Source: RPQJ01 sp963754535
Lineage (GTDB): Bacteria > Pseudomonadota > Gammaproteobacteria > Steroidobacterales > Steroidobacteraceae
Direction: 5' to 3'
Assembly: GCA_963754535.1 (NCBI GenBank)
Contig: CAVWGG010000014.1
Coordinates: 156,095-220,094, forward strand
DNA length: 64,000 nucleotides
The notes below the pieces were generated by a model. That model saw only the letters and a list, made by a program, of their open reading frames with translations. It was not told where the DNA came from and did not search any database. Position numbers and translations under genes: made by a program. This document shows positions 51,631 to 62,888 of this stretch, in pieces. The first letter of the stretch is position 1, and every line of letters starts with the position of its first letter.

Positions 51631-53106
51631 ATGTCTACGAACAAACGGTGGTCCGCAGCAGCGCAGTGCCTGCATGCATTCCTCTGGGCCATGGTGCTTG
51701 CCGCGGGAACGGTCGGTGAGGCGACCTGTTCTGCCCAAGACACGGATGCCCAGGAGTGGCGCGCAGTGACGAACTTCCGGACCGTCAATTATGCGGCCCT
51801 GCAGCGTGGCGGCGATGCTCGGGCGATGCTCCCCGGCCAGGAATCCCCCGCGGGCGAAGTTTTTGACGGCGACTGGCTCCGAGGATGGACCTCACCTCAA
51901 GACGCGGGTTATCCGGTCGTCATTCATCGCGACCTGGAAACCGTCGTCCGCGCCAACCGGCTCCGCGTGGGACTGGGGCCCGAGGTCCTCGCTTGCCCGA
52001 TCGTCTACACCCACAACGTCAACCTCGAAGGTACTGGGGTCGGCTCGAGTATGAAGGTTGGCAACCTGGCGCCGATGCTCGATTGGATCGGCCAGCAAGG
52101 CTACCAATCGATCTTCTTCTCGGAGTTCCTTCGCTTCATCCGCGACAAGCAACTCCCGCCGGGCGTGACCAAGCCGCTGGTGTTGCTGTTCTGCACCGGG
52201 CAGTGTGGCGTCTACGAGCATGCCTTCCCGTTGCTCCGCCAGCGGAAGATGAAGTTCACTTCGACCTGCTGGGAGCTCAAAGGCGCCGACCCGCAGTTCC
52301 TCACACCGCCGCAGATCCGCGAGATGATAGCCTCGGGACTGTTCGAGCCGGGAATTTACACCAAATGGACCACCCACTCGTTCGGACCTGACAAAGGCCC
52401 TGTTATCGGCAACACCACGGTGGCGTTTCCCTACTACAATGCCGCCGGCAATCAATACGAACCCTTCGACCATTACGAAGACCGGATCTACCGCCAGGCC
52501 GCCGACCTGGTCGGCTTGCTCCGCAGCGAATTCGGTTTTCAAGGGGAGGTTGTCTGGGAAGTACCGTCGTCCTTCTACAACCTGACGATGCTGCGGATCT
52601 GCCGGCGGCTGGGCATCGCCGTGCTGGTCAACACCGGCGAGTCCTTGAACCTCTATGGCAGCCAGACGCTTCCCAATCTCGGTATGATCAGCATGTCGGA
52701 TTCCGTGGGCTCGCTGGAAGACCGCCAGCAGAACATCATCGCGCACAGCGGCGCGCCGGCAGTGCGGGAGTATCGCTACGAGGTCTACCTCTCGGCGGCA
52801 AGAGAGCCTCATGTCGGCCAAGGCTGGGAGAAGCACCGCGATTGGCACAAGGTCGTCTTCGAACGCCCCGGCACGGGCGTCGAGATCGATCCTCTGTATC
52901 CCCGCAGTGCCGAGCCGAGTTATGCCGGGGTGGTCGATGGTCTCAACGGCAGCTATGTGAAGTTCTGCCATCTCAGGCTTAAGGTGCTCGGCGAAAAGGA
53001 AGACCGCCCGGCGGTCGTCAACGAGTTGGAGGTCTACTACGAGACCGCCAACGAGTCGGAGCTCCTTGAGATGCGGCTGCGGAACCTGGAGGGTGCAGGG
53101 CGGTAG
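51631..53106 (+). CDS. Secreted polysaccharide-deacetylase-fold protein lacking the catalytic Asp pair
   Basis: 491 residues, intact. Signal peptide AFLWAMVLAAGTVGEATCSA. The body follows the PgaB/NodB-like barrel: a YTHNV segment after the first strand, MLDWIGQQGYQSIFFSEFLRFI, LPPGVTKPLVLLFCTGQCGVYEHAFPLL and QIREMIASGLFEPGIYTKWTTHSFG. Where deacetylases have TFDDGY the sequence is LFCTGQCG, so the metal-binding Asp is gone; a His remains in TTHS. A beta-rich C-terminal domain follows. Probably a non-catalytic carbohydrate-binding or otherwise repurposed relative. The stop lies within a small hairpin (53099-53113) without a U-tract. Isolated from other sugar genes. Confidence 0.65.
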   Translation: MSTNKRWSAAAQCLHAFLWAMVLAAGTVGEATCSAQDTDAQEWRAVTNFRTVNYAALQRGGDARAMLPGQESPAGEVFDGDWLRGWTSPQDAGYPVVIHRDLETVVRANRLRVGLGPEVLACPIVYTHNVNLEGTGVGSSMKVGNLAPMLDWIGQQGYQSIFFSEFLRFIRDKQLPPGVTKPLVLLFCTGQCGVYEHAFPLLRQRKMKFTSTCWELKGADPQFLTPPQIREMIASGLFEPGIYTKWTTHSFGPDKGPVIGNTTVAFPYYNAAGNQYEPFDHYEDRIYRQAADLVGLLRSEFGFQGEVVWEVPSSFYNLTMLRICRRLGIAVLVNTGESLNLYGSQTLPNLGMISMSDSVGSLEDRQQNIIAHSGAPAVREYRYEVYLSAAREPHVGQGWEKHRDWHKVVFERPGTGVEIDPLYPRSAEPSYAGVVDGLNGSYVKFCHLRLKVLGEKEDRPAVVNELEVYYETANESELLEMRLRNLEGAGR

Positions 53107-53685
53107 GACCGCCAGCCAAATCGGTGCTACCGCACCGGCCAAATAACCCGCTCCCGTTGGTCGCTGGACTTTGCGCGAAAAACGGACGTTCCGACGATTG
53201 GTGCCACGGCGGAGTAGGACGGCAGCGTAGGAGTCCATTGAGCCCTCACTTGCGGAGTGCCGGTGTGGATCGGTGGCATCGATTCCCGTGCAGCCGAAGA
53301 AGATTGGGATGACCCACAGGACTGTGGCATCCATGGTACGGATCGACCAAAGCCGGGCAGTGCAGACCTCGGTCCTGGGCGCAATCACGCTGACGGACAA
53401 GCACAACGCGAACGGTCGCACTCCCCACGTGCATAAGGTCCGCAGTTACCTGCACGTTTTTGTTGGCGAATACGTGCCATGCGGACTCTCGAGTGGCGAT
53501 TCGGAGGATTTCCTCACATCGGTGCTGCCGCAACAGGGGATCCACCGGTCGAGCCGGACCGAGCGGTGAATGAAAACGCCCCGGCATCGACAAACCGCCT
53601 CGTCGAGTTTATCATCGAACTGCTCAGTCCGTTAGGTGTGATATTGGATCGCCGACAGGTTTAGGAGGCGACTGGGAGCAGAAAG
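53107..53685. other. Non-coding or decayed stretch
   Basis: About 580 bases between the deacetylase-like gene and the efflux adaptor. Short open frames exist on both strands but none resembles a known family or has a ribosome site; no TetR-type regulator, often found here, is recognisable. Confidence 0.5.
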
Positions 53686-54960
53686 ATGAGGTGGGGTCGT
53701 TGGAAGATGCCGTGTGCGACCGCGTGCTTGCTCGCCCTCTGGAGCAGTGTGGGATGTGAGCCGCCCAATGCGTTCGTGGCGCACTCCACCGCCGGAGGTA
53801 ACCGTTGCGCAGCCGCTTACGGGGCCGGTGGCCGAAACGTTTGATTTCACCGGCACGACGGAGGCGCGTCAAAGCGTGCAGATTCGTACTCGGATCACGG
53901 GTTATCTGCAGCGCATTGGGTTCGAAGATGGAGCCGACGTTCAAGCCGGGGACATGCTCTTTGTCATCGAACCCGCACCGTTTGAGGCAGACGTCGATGC
54001 GGCCGAGGCGGCTTTGCAGAAGGCTGTGGCGTTGGAGCAGTTGGCCAAGGCGAATCTGGAACGTGCCTTGGAATTACAGAAAGACCGTGCGATTGCCAAG
54101 CAAGAGGTGGATGCGGACGCTGCGGAGTTGTCTGCCGCGACTGCCAATGTGAAGTCGGCTCAAGCGGCATTGCGCAAGGCCAAGCTCGATTTGGATTACA
54201 CCGAAATACGAGCCCCCATCAATGGTCGCATTGGGCGGCACCTGGTGGACATCGGAAACCTCGTGACCAAAGAGCAAACGCAGCTGGCGGTCATCGAGAA
54301 TATCGATCCGATCTACGCCAATTTCAACGTGAGCGAGACGGTTTTCTTGCGTTTCATGGCGCCTGGTGCGTGAAAAGAAACTGCCCGATCCCACCGTCAG
54401 CCCACCGGCGTTGAGCTTGGGTCTGCAGAATGAAAAGGAGTTCCCGCACCGGGGATACCTGGATTACACCGACTTGGGTGTCGACGCAACCACGGGCACG
54501 ATCCGCCGGCGCGACGAAGTTTCCCAACGCGGATGGACTACTGTTACCCGGTCTCTTTGTGCGACTCCGTACCGCCATTGGTGATCCCGCCACCAAACTA
54601 TTGGTCGAGGAGCGGGCCATCGGTAGTGACCAGCGGGGCGATTTCCTGCTAGTTGTAAACGACAAAGATATGGTCGAATATCGACCGGTCACGCTGGGGC
54701 TCCGGACCGACAGCTTGCGAGTCATCGAGGAGGGAATTCACGCCGGGGACTGGATTGTCACCAACGGCCTGCAACGTGCCCGACCCGGTTCCAAGGTGCA
54801 ACCTCAGCGTGCGACGATGAGCGGCACAATCGAGCAAGCCGGCACGGCGGTGTTGCCAAAAACGGAAGAGGCCACGAAGGCCCAGGCCGAACCGGATCCG
54901 CCGCGAGCCGTCCCCAGTGAATCCACCGATGCGCAGCCAAGCGACGAACCCCCCGCCTGA
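53686..54960 (+). pseudogene. RND efflux adaptor (AcrA/MexA-like), three frameshifts
   Basis: Starts at the ATG at 53686 with a lipoprotein-like leader (CLLALWSSVGCEPPN). The frame shifts near 53,778 into TVAQPLTGPVAETFDFTGTT, the barrel-sandwich, coiled-coil hairpin and lipoyl parts (GYLQRIGFEDGADVQAGDMLFVIEP, LDYTEIRAPINGRIGRHLVD). It shifts again near 54,365 (YLDYTDLGVDATTGTIRRR) and near 54,515 (GLLLPGLFVRLR, DWIVTNGLQRARPGSKVQ). All domains of a periplasmic adaptor are present in order, so only single-base indels break it. Fourteen bases before the pump gene's frame opens. Confidence 0.82.
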
Positions 54961-55003
54961 TTCAACGACCTAGTTGCCCGCGCCAGAGGAGCACTCGAGG
55001 GCA

Positions 55004-58000
55004 GTGTTTGCACGATTCTTCATCGAACGCCCGGTTTTCGCGAATGTCATCGCGATCATCACCATGCTGATCGGTGGCGTGGCGCTGTACGTATTGCCGG
55101 TCGAGCAGTATCCCGAGATCACTCCGCCCACGATCCGCGTCGCCGCCGTCTATCCTGGTGCCAACGCCGAGGTGCTGGCAAGAACTGTCGCTGCGCCGAT
55201 TGAGCAGCAGGTTAACGGCGTGGAAAACATGCTGTACATGAGTTCCACGTCGTCGAGTGACGGGACGTATTCGCTCACCGTCACGTTCGAAATCGGCACC
55301 GCTCTGGATGAGGCTCAGGTCTTGGTTCAGAACCGCGTGGCTTTGGCCACTCCCTTGCTCCCGGAAGAGGTGGTCCGCCAGGGTGTCTCGGTCAAGAAGC
55401 AGTCGACCAACTTCATTCTGATCCTATCGCTCATCTCGCCTCAACGCCAATATGACAATCTCTTTCTGGCGAATTATGCGACGTTGCGTTTGCGCGACGA
55501 ACTGAGCCGCGTCCAAGGCGTGGGAGAAGTGACGGTGTTCGGCACCGCCAACTACAGCATGCGAGTCTGGCTGGACCCACAGAAGTTGAAAGCTCGCGGT
55601 TTGACCACGCAGGAAGTCGTAATGGCCATCCGGGAGCAGAACGTACAGGTGGCGGCAGGACAGATTGGTCAGCCGCCGGCACCCGACGGGCAAGTCTTCC
55701 AATACACCGTCTCCGTGCTTGGCCGACTCAGCACGGCCGAACAATTCGGGAACATCATCGTGCGTACGGGCGACGGCGGGCGACTCACACTGCTCAAGGA
55801 CGTCGCCCGTGTGGAATGGGCGCCCAGACGTACGATCAGTTCAACGAGAACAAGGGACAGCCCACGGCCAACATTGGCATCTATCAACTTCCCGGTGCCA
55901 ACGCTTTGGCAGTGGCCGAGGAAGTCAAGGCAGCGATAGAGCTATTGAGCGGGTCGTTCCCGGAGGGCATGTCGTACGAAATCCCGCTCGATACTACCAA
56001 GTTCGTCGAGGCGTCGATCCACGAGGTGTACAAGACGCTGCTCGAAGCGGGGATTCTCGTTCTGATCGTGATCGTGGTGTTCCTGCAGGACTGGCGCGCG
56101 ATGCTCGTGCCGGCGACAACGGTTCCGGTCACCATCATCGGCGCCTTCGCAGCCATGGCCGCTCTGGGATTCACGGTCAATATGCTGACGCTGTTCGGCC
56201 TGGTGCTGGCGATCGGCATCGTCGTTGACGATGCCATCGTGATCGTCGAAAACGCCGCGCATCACATCGAAGAGGGCATGGCGCCGAAACCGGCGACGAT
56301 CCAAGCGATGTCCGAAGTGCTGGGACCGATCATCGGAATTACGCTGGTGCTGATGTCGGTGTTCTTGCCGAGCGCCTTTCTGGGCGGAATCACCGGGCAA
56401 TTCTACCGGCAATTCGCCCTGACGATCGCCGCCACCGCACTGATCAGCGCCATCAACGCCGTGACTCTCAAGCCGGCTCAGTGCGCGCTGTGGCTGCGCC
56501 CTCCCAAGGAGCGCAAGAACATCTTCTTCCGCGCGTTCAACGTCGTATACAGTCTCGTCGAGCGCATGTACGCTGCCATCATTCGAGTGCTCGTGCGACA
56601 CGTGGTGACGGGCATGCTGGTCTTCATCGGCCTGTTGGTCCTGGCAGTCTGGTGGTATACCCGCGTCCCCACCGGTTTCCTGCCGATGGAAGACCAGGGC
56701 TACATGTTTGTGGCCGTGCAACTTCCCGACGCGGCTTCGCAAGAACGTACGCGGGCCGTCATGAAGGAAGTGGACAAGATTCTTGCCGACACGCCAGGTG
56801 TCGCAGACTGGATTACCATTGGTGGCCTGTCTCTGCTGGACTTCAGCAGTGCACCCAATACCGGAACCTTGTTCGTAACGCTGGAGCCCTGGCCGCAGCG
56901 ACTGAGCCGAGGTTTGACGCTGGAAGCTGTGCTGGGCCAGATGCGGCGTCGCCTAGGTGCGATCAAGGAATGCATCATCCTTGCCTTTCCTCCACCGTCG
57001 ATTCGCGGATTGGGTGTCCGCGGCGGCTTTCAGATGCAGGTGGAAGATCGGGCCGACGTGGGTTTGGTCGAGTTGCAGCAGATTACGCAGGAAATCCTGG
57101 AAGACGCTCGTACCCAGTCGGCGATTGCCGCCCTCAACACCACGTTTCGGCCCGGTGTCCCTCAGCTGTTTGTCGATGTCGACCGCGTCAAGGCCAAGAC
57201 GCTCGATGTGCCGCTCGGCAGCGTTTTCGCCACCTTGCAGGCTTACCTCGGGTCGTCCTACGTCAACGACTTCAACCGTTTTGGTCGCACCTACCAGGTG
57301 CGCGTGCAGTCGGAAGCCGCTTTTCGCGCCGAGCCCGAGGACATTGAACGTCTGGAGGTGCGCAACGCGACGGACGAGATGGTCCCCATCGGAACGCTCG
57401 CCACGGTCCACCGCTCGTTCGGACCCCAAATCATCAATCGTTACAACCTCTATCCATCTTCCTCGATCACCGGCGAGTCTGCGCCGGGTTACAGCTCGGG
57501 ACGCGTGTTGGAAATCATGGATACGATTGCCAAGGCGAACTTGCCGAACTCCATGGGATACGATTGGACCGGCATGGCTTACCAGGAAAAGAAGGTCGGA
57601 GCGGAAGCCATCCTGGTCTTTGCGATGGCCGTGCTGCTGGTCTATCTGGTCCTGGCCGCCCAGTATGAAAGCTGGTTCTCCCCGATGTCCGTGATTCTCG
57701 TCGTGCCGTTGGGTCTGCTGGGGGCGATCGCGGCAGTATCGATCCGGGGCCTGGACAATAACGTCTACACCCAGATCGGCATCGTGCTGATCATCGCCTT
57801 GGCCAGCAAGAACGCCATCCTGATCGTCGAATTCGCCGCGAGACATCCGTAATCGCGGTGAGAGCATTCCCGAGGCCGCCGTCGAGGCCGCCCGACTCCG
57901 CTTCCGGCCGATCTTGATGACCTCGTTCGCCTTCATCCTGGGCGTTGTGCCGCTGTTGATCGCCGAGGGAGCCGGCGCCGCTGGCCAACGAGCTCTGGGC

Positions 58001-58150
58001 ACCGCCGTGTTCGGCGGCATGATCGCCTCGACCATCCTGGCTGTCTTTTTCGTCCCCGTCTTCTTCGTCGTGTTCCAGCGCATGGGCGAACGGTTCAGTC
58101 GCCGCCAACGGCTGGCCGTCGCGGCGCCCACCAGCAAGCATGGTGCGTGA
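55004..58150 (+). pseudogene. RND multidrug efflux pump (AcrB/HAE1 type), two frameshifts
   Basis: Probable start is the GTG at 55004 (MFARFFIERPVFANVIAII). The frame runs to about 55,820, shifts by one base within the porter domain, continues from 55,816 to 57,840 and shifts back near 57,840, ending at 58150. Domain order is complete: ITPPTIRVAAVYPGANAEVL, the TM4 relay GIVVDDAIVIVENAAHHIEEGM, PTGFLPMEDQGYMFVAVQLP and RFRPILMTSFAFILGVVPL. HAE1 type by the Asp-Asp pair, so hydrophobic drugs or similar compounds rather than metals. The adaptor lies directly upstream; no outer-membrane channel gene follows. Confidence 0.88.
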
Positions 58151-58167
58151 TCGCGTCATGCCGGCCG

Positions 58168-59501
58168 CTAGTCGCCACCTGCCTGGTCGCGGGGACCTCG
58201 GTCATCAGCGTCGCCGTTGTGGTGGTAGAGAAAGTACTTATCCCAGGCGCGATCCAGATCACGCAGCACCTGTTCTATTGGCTTGGCGTGCCAGCGATCG
58301 TCTATCGTTGTACAAACACAACCAAATCGTTCCAGCTTATCCAGCGCATCACGAACTTCGAAATTGACGCTGCGGTGCATGGCGGCGCTCGAGTCGCGCT
58401 CCGCCTCCTGATCCAGTTGTGCGGCCGTCCATCCCGTTTCTCGGGCCTTCCAAAGAAGCAATGCATAGGCGAGTATCGCGCTTCGACCAGTTCTTGCTCC
58501 TCAGCCTCATCCAGGATGCGGCAGATGACACCCGCATTGTTATCCAGGTTCTGGTAGTAGAGGCTGCGCAGTCAGGTTCAGCTGATACTTCTCTTTGGTT
58601 CGCAAGTAACCGAGGAAGGACTTCACTCCGTATCCGACCGTCCCGCCCACCAAGCCGAGAACCCCCAACATCCCATAGACACCCGCGAATGCCAACAACA
58701 TCGCTCCCTTGACGATCTTCAGCACCGCGATCGAGATTCCGGTGATAGTTGGCAGGATGATCCTGCCACGGTCCAGCATGGACATGGCGAAACGCGTTCC
58801 CGGCAGGAGCATATCCAGGTCGGCTTTGGGGATGTTCTTAAAAACCTTGATGTAGACTGGAATCGGGCTGGCACAGTCCTGTGAGAGCTGCCTGTGCCGC
58901 AACTGGAAGATGACGACCAGTCTCTGGTAGATGGGAACATCGACCGTCTCGGGCTGATATCCTGTGCGCAGGCGTCCGCCGAGTACGCCGGTCGACCACG
59001 TCACCGCGGACGTAGACCTCCAAACGTTCAAACACCGTGAAGTCAACGTGAAGTCGCACGCCCCAATCACTGGCGACACCAATGGCCTGGTCGATTTCCG
59101 CGTGAAAGCCGCCGGTAGTTGGCTCGCACCAACACCGCCGTGAAACGATCGAAAAGCGCCGGAATCAACGCCCGACACTGCTCGTCCGTCAGGATCTTCG
59201 GCTCCCAGGTCACCGCATCGGGATTGAACGGAGCGTACAGATCCTTGAGTGTTTCCAACCACTCGTGATACTGGTGGTGAATGGTGGCCGACAGCAACTG
59301 ACACAACTGTTCGAACTGCCGCACATCGCCGTTGTGCAGGCTGGTGTCCTCCACCAGCAGACGGACCAGTTGCTTCTTGCGCAGGGGGATATAGTAGTCG
59401 GTCTGCCGCTCGTCCGGCACACTCTCGCCTTTGTCTGCAAGCACACCGCTCACTTTGGCCTGCTCGAACCCCTGTCTTGCAGTGTCATCCAATTCGGTCA
59501 T
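58168..59501 (-). pseudogene. DUF3754 (TMEM143-like) membrane protein, frameshifted
   Basis: Begins at 59501 (MTELDDTARQGFEQAK) and can be followed through at least three frame changes to a stop at 58168. The core segments VDVPIYQRLVVIFQLRH, IYIKVFKNIPKADLDMLLPGT and MSMLDRGRIILPTITGISIAV, followed by two hydrophobic helices (AMLLAFAGVYGMLGVLGLVGG), match DUF3754. The remaining C-terminus (LYYQNLDNNAGVICRILDEAEEQE, AWDKYFLYHHN) completes it. The family is widespread in planctomycetes and eukaryotic organelles; function unknown. Convergent with the efflux pump gene. Confidence 0.75.
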
Positions 59502-59625
59502 GCGTCTAGCCGCGCCCTGTCAGCGCATGCTTAGAAACGCCAGCAACGGACATCGGCACTCGGTTGCGATGGTCCACCGATTGTCGTCCGGTTCAGATGG
59601 TGCAACGGGAGGCTTTACAAGTCAA

Positions 59626-59769
59626 CTACGGCGGGACCACGTAAACTCCCGACCTGTCCACGCGGAGGAACTGCGCACGGATCTGCGATTGTTCACCTTC
59701 CGTGTAGTAAACGATGAGCATGCCCACCAGCGCGACCAACGAGATATACGTGAGTCCTGCCCAGGGCAT
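59626..59769 (-). CDS. Possible small single-helix membrane protein
   Basis: 47 residues from the ATG at 59769: WAGLTYISLVALVGMLIVYY is a membrane helix, followed by EGEQSQIRAQFLRVDRSGVYV. No family recognised. It lies upstream of, and on the same strand as, the DUF3754 gene. May be chance. Confidence 0.3.
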   Translation of the reverse strand: MPWAGLTYISLVALVGMLIVYYTEGEQSQIRAQFLRVDRSGVYVVPP

Positions 59770-60153
59770 GGATTCGTCCTCCGCCGCAATCGGTGGCGAT
59801 GCCGGTTTCGCAGCGGCCAGCATATCACGCCGGATGTCGAGATGCAAAGAAGCGCGGCGACCTCCGCCGCGACGAAACCGATTGGGCCGCCGTTGAACGT
59901 TTGAGGTTTGAGCGTACCGAGGATGACGCGATGACGACGCCCGCCAGAGCCGCTCGGCACCTTTCTGGAGTGCCGGGGCTGCGGTCTAGCTGGGTGGCCT
60001 CCCGGAGATGCAGGGCCATTGCACCGACCGTTGACGTCGCTCCCCGTTCGGAACCGAATGCCGTCGGTGTTCGATGGCAGACGCGTTCGCAAGTACTCCC
60101 TGCAGTGGATTGCTGCTCCATCTCGGCTGCTACATGTACGACGAGGAGAACCT

Positions 60154-61250
60154 ATGAGATCGTCTCTATTGGGGACAGCGGTCGCGTTTTTCGCCGCGGC
60201 GGTTGGGGCGGCCGAGCCGATGCATCCGCTGGATCTGCGGCGGGTAACCGTCGGCGGGGCGGGTCGGCGATCGCATCGAAGCGACGATCCGCAACAATAT
60301 CCGCCCGGGCTGAGCGTGGTTCTGGGATTGGCGGCTGCGGGCTTTCGCCCGCGAAAGCCGCCGAGCCGAAGCAATTTCGCGTCCTCACCATTTCGGCGCT
60401 CTGCCTGATGGATGACGAAGCGCATCGGACCCGCAGCGCGGTCCTCGGACTGATCGACGAGGCGGGTTCGCGGCAGCGGCACGATCTGATCGTGGCGCCG
60501 CCTGCACCCTTTCTTTCCTACAGCCAAGGGAAGGAATCCGACGACCTGAAGGATTTCGCCGACCTGGCCCGCCAACACAAGACCTTCCTGGCCGTCGCTC
60601 TCATGGAGGAGGCCAAGGACGGCCGGACGTTTTGCACCGCGCTGCTGCTGGACCGTCAGGGGAAAATTGCCGGGAAGTATCGCAAGACGCACGCGCTGCC
60701 CGACGACAACATGGCGCTGGGCGACGATCTGCCGGTGTTCAAGACCGAGATCGGCGCCATCGGCCTGAGCCTGGGCTCCGATATTTATTTTCCCGAGATT
60801 TATACGGTGGAGTGGATGAAGGGGCGGAGATCCTCTTTGATCCCAGTCACATGTGGGGCGCCGACGGCTACAACAATCAGTTGCTGCTTCAAGCCAGGGC
60901 CATCGACAACGGCTGCTGGATGGCCTGTGCCCACACGAACACCTCGGATGCCTGGATGCGAAGCCTGGCGGTCGACCCCTACGGGTACGTGATGGGGGCC
61001 TCGGCCTTCCAGCACGTCGGCGCGTTTTGTGTCGATATCGATTTCGAGCAGCAGCGGGTCTATTATGCCGGCAGCACGGGGCGGCCCAATCGCTCCGTCT
61101 ACGGCCCGAAGGGAGACCTCCCTGAGCAGCGGCCCGGCTGGCGCGAGATGATCTTCGCGCGGCGGCGTCCGGAGCTCTACGGAATCCTGCCGACGACCAA
61201 CGCGGTGACCGACCAGTATCGGCATGGCCCCAGAATCCGGCCGCAACCCC
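60154..61250 (+). pseudogene. Nitrilase-superfamily protein without catalytic triad, frameshifted
   Basis: An ATG at 60154 opens a signal peptide (LLGTAVAFFAAAVGA) and HPLDLRRVTVGG, a motif better known from GH127-like hydrolases. After frame changes before ~60,365 the carbon-nitrogen hydrolase core begins (KQFRVLTISALCLMDDE), and it shifts once more near 60,825 into EILFDPSHMWGADGYNN and RAIDNGCWMACAHTNTSD. The catalytic Glu position (IVAPPAPF) has no Glu, the Lys is kept (KYRKTHA), and the Cys position reads GSD in GLSLGSDIYFPE. The fold is nitrilase but the chemistry is lost. The end is approximate because the last frame stays open to 61,549. Confidence 0.65.
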
Positions 61251-61424
61251 TTAGCAAGAGAGAAGATCATCGGATCACTTTCCCTCGGGGATTGCCGCGT
61301 TCCAAGAATGCGAGCCCAGGGCGAGGCAGGCGCCCGCCGGAAATGGCGATGCCGGCTCTCACGGTCTCGGCCCGTCGGCGGTCTCCGGGGCCGCCTTGGC
61401 GGCCGATCGCGTCACCGGCGGCGA

Positions 61425-61640
61425 AGGGCGAGGGCGAGGTCGTCGCCATAGGGCGGCAAGTCGAGCGTCACCTCGCCGCCGCCGTGCCGCAGGTCGTGCA
61501 CGTCTTGCGGATCTCACCTTTCTCTGGGTCGAGCCACTCCGCGTGGTAGTCGCCCGCGGGCAGCTCGAGGGCCAAGTGCTTGAGTCCCGACACGATACTG
61601 TGTTGGCATCGCGAACTGGTGGCCGAGTGCTACTCCTCGG
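61425..61640 (-). pseudogene. C-terminal fragment of a glycoside hydrolase-like protein
   Basis: On the minus strand, with one frame change, I read LKHLALELPAGDYHAEWLDPEKG then HGGGEVTLDLPPYGDDLALAL, which resembles the small C-terminal beta-domain of planctomycete glycoside hydrolases (collagen-binding-2-like). No catalytic domain precedes it within 61,640-62,000, where I see nothing recognisable. Confidence 0.3.
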
Positions 61641-62017
61641 CCGTCTGTAGGGGACCTCTGCGGCGATTCACCGCGCGGATATGTCACAATTGACGTTGAA
61701 TTGGCGCGTTACATCGCTTCCTTCGCCCGTGTGCCACTGGCGTCGCCAGGACGAGGCGGTGCCGGGCCGTCGACCGGCTGCGGCCGCAGCGTCACGTTGC
61801 AGAACTCAACCCACTGATATGGCCGGGCCTCGCGGCGGTCATTGTTCGTACGCCTTTGCCGGTTGTCGCCTTGGTATCTGCCCACGGGCGTGATTTGAAA
61901 AGCGGCACCGGCACCGATCGCCGTCACTATTTGCTAAGGAAAAGCGGCGAAAAGGTTACAGAAGGCCCGTAGGTTGTGCTTTAGCAACATAACCTTTGGG
62001 CTTTTGGCGGCGCGCCG

Positions 62018-62094
62018 TTATGCTGAAGCATGCGTGGTCGGTGGTGCTTCCGCATAACAACGACTTGCGGTATAGGACGCTATGCTGAAGCATA
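62018..62094. repeat. Three copies of a ttatgcNgaagca palindromic repeat
   Basis: ttatgctgaagca (62018-62030) and its near-complement tgcttccgcataa (62045-62057) form a 13-base inverted repeat. A third copy, tatgctgaagcata (62081-62094), is itself palindromic and sits three bases before the stop end of the sigma-factor remnant. Could be a regulator site, a dispersed repeat or a transcript 3' structure. Confidence 0.6.
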
Positions 62095-62096
62095 AC

Positions 62097-62820
62097 CTAC
62101 GTCCGGCCGACACATGACAGCAGGCAGCGGATTTCGTCGGCCACTTCGTCCGGGCTGGTCACTGTTTGGGGGATCTTTTCCGGCAACAGGGCCCGATGCG
62201 GCGGCGCAGGCGATGGACGGCGACCTTCACCGCGCCTTCGGACATGCCGAGCTGGCCCAGTTGTCGCATGGCCGAGCGTGCTTGAGCCTCCCAGGGTATT
62301 TTTCAGGGCCTCGAACAACTCCGACTTCCCGGCCGCCGCCATCTCGTCGCGCAGCCGTACCAGCACTTGATCCAATAGCCAGAGTGCCCATTGCTTCTCG
62401 AACATCCGCTCCGGCGTCAACTCCGTAGCCGGTTCGAGCCGATAGCGGGCCTCGGCCCCCAGGGCGTCAAAGGAGATGATCTTCCGCGTGCCGCCGCGCT
62501 CCGTGCTCGTGCCCGATCGCGCTGGTCGGCCAGAAGTGTTTCATCGTCCCGAGCAGGAACGAACGGAAGCGGCCTCTCTGGCGGTCGGCCTTGGCCACGA
62601 ATCGCTCGGCCAACAGTCGGGCAAAGAACTCCTGGGTCAGGTCCTGGGCGTCCTCGGCCGAATAGCCCGCCCGCGGCACAAAGGCATACAGTGGAAACCA
62701 ATAGCTTTCGCACAGCGCGGCGACGCCCGGCCGGCTTCGGTCAGCTGACTGCGGCCTGCGCTTACCACAATGCTCCAGTGCGTAGTGGCAAACTGCCCGC
62801 CGCGTGCCGGCCGTCGTTCG
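62097..62820 (-). pseudogene. Planctomycete-type ECF sigma factor, frameshifted
   Basis: Reading the minus strand with frame changes gives QFATTHWSIVVSAG (start of region 2), GYSAEDAQDLTQEFFARLLAERFVAKADRQRGRFRSFLLGTMKHF (most of region 2), then KQWALWLLDQVLVRLRDEMA and MSEGAVKVAVHRLRRRIRALLPEKI, the region 4 helix-turn-helix, ending at 62097. The ATTHWS opening is typical of a planctomycete sigma-70 subgroup. No convincing start codon is visible. Divergent from the next sigma remnant. Confidence 0.7.
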
Positions 62821-62888
62821 ACTTTGCTATGATTCGGCGCGATGGCGCTTATTCTATGAACCACGTCCGCTCGTCGCAATGATTCTCC

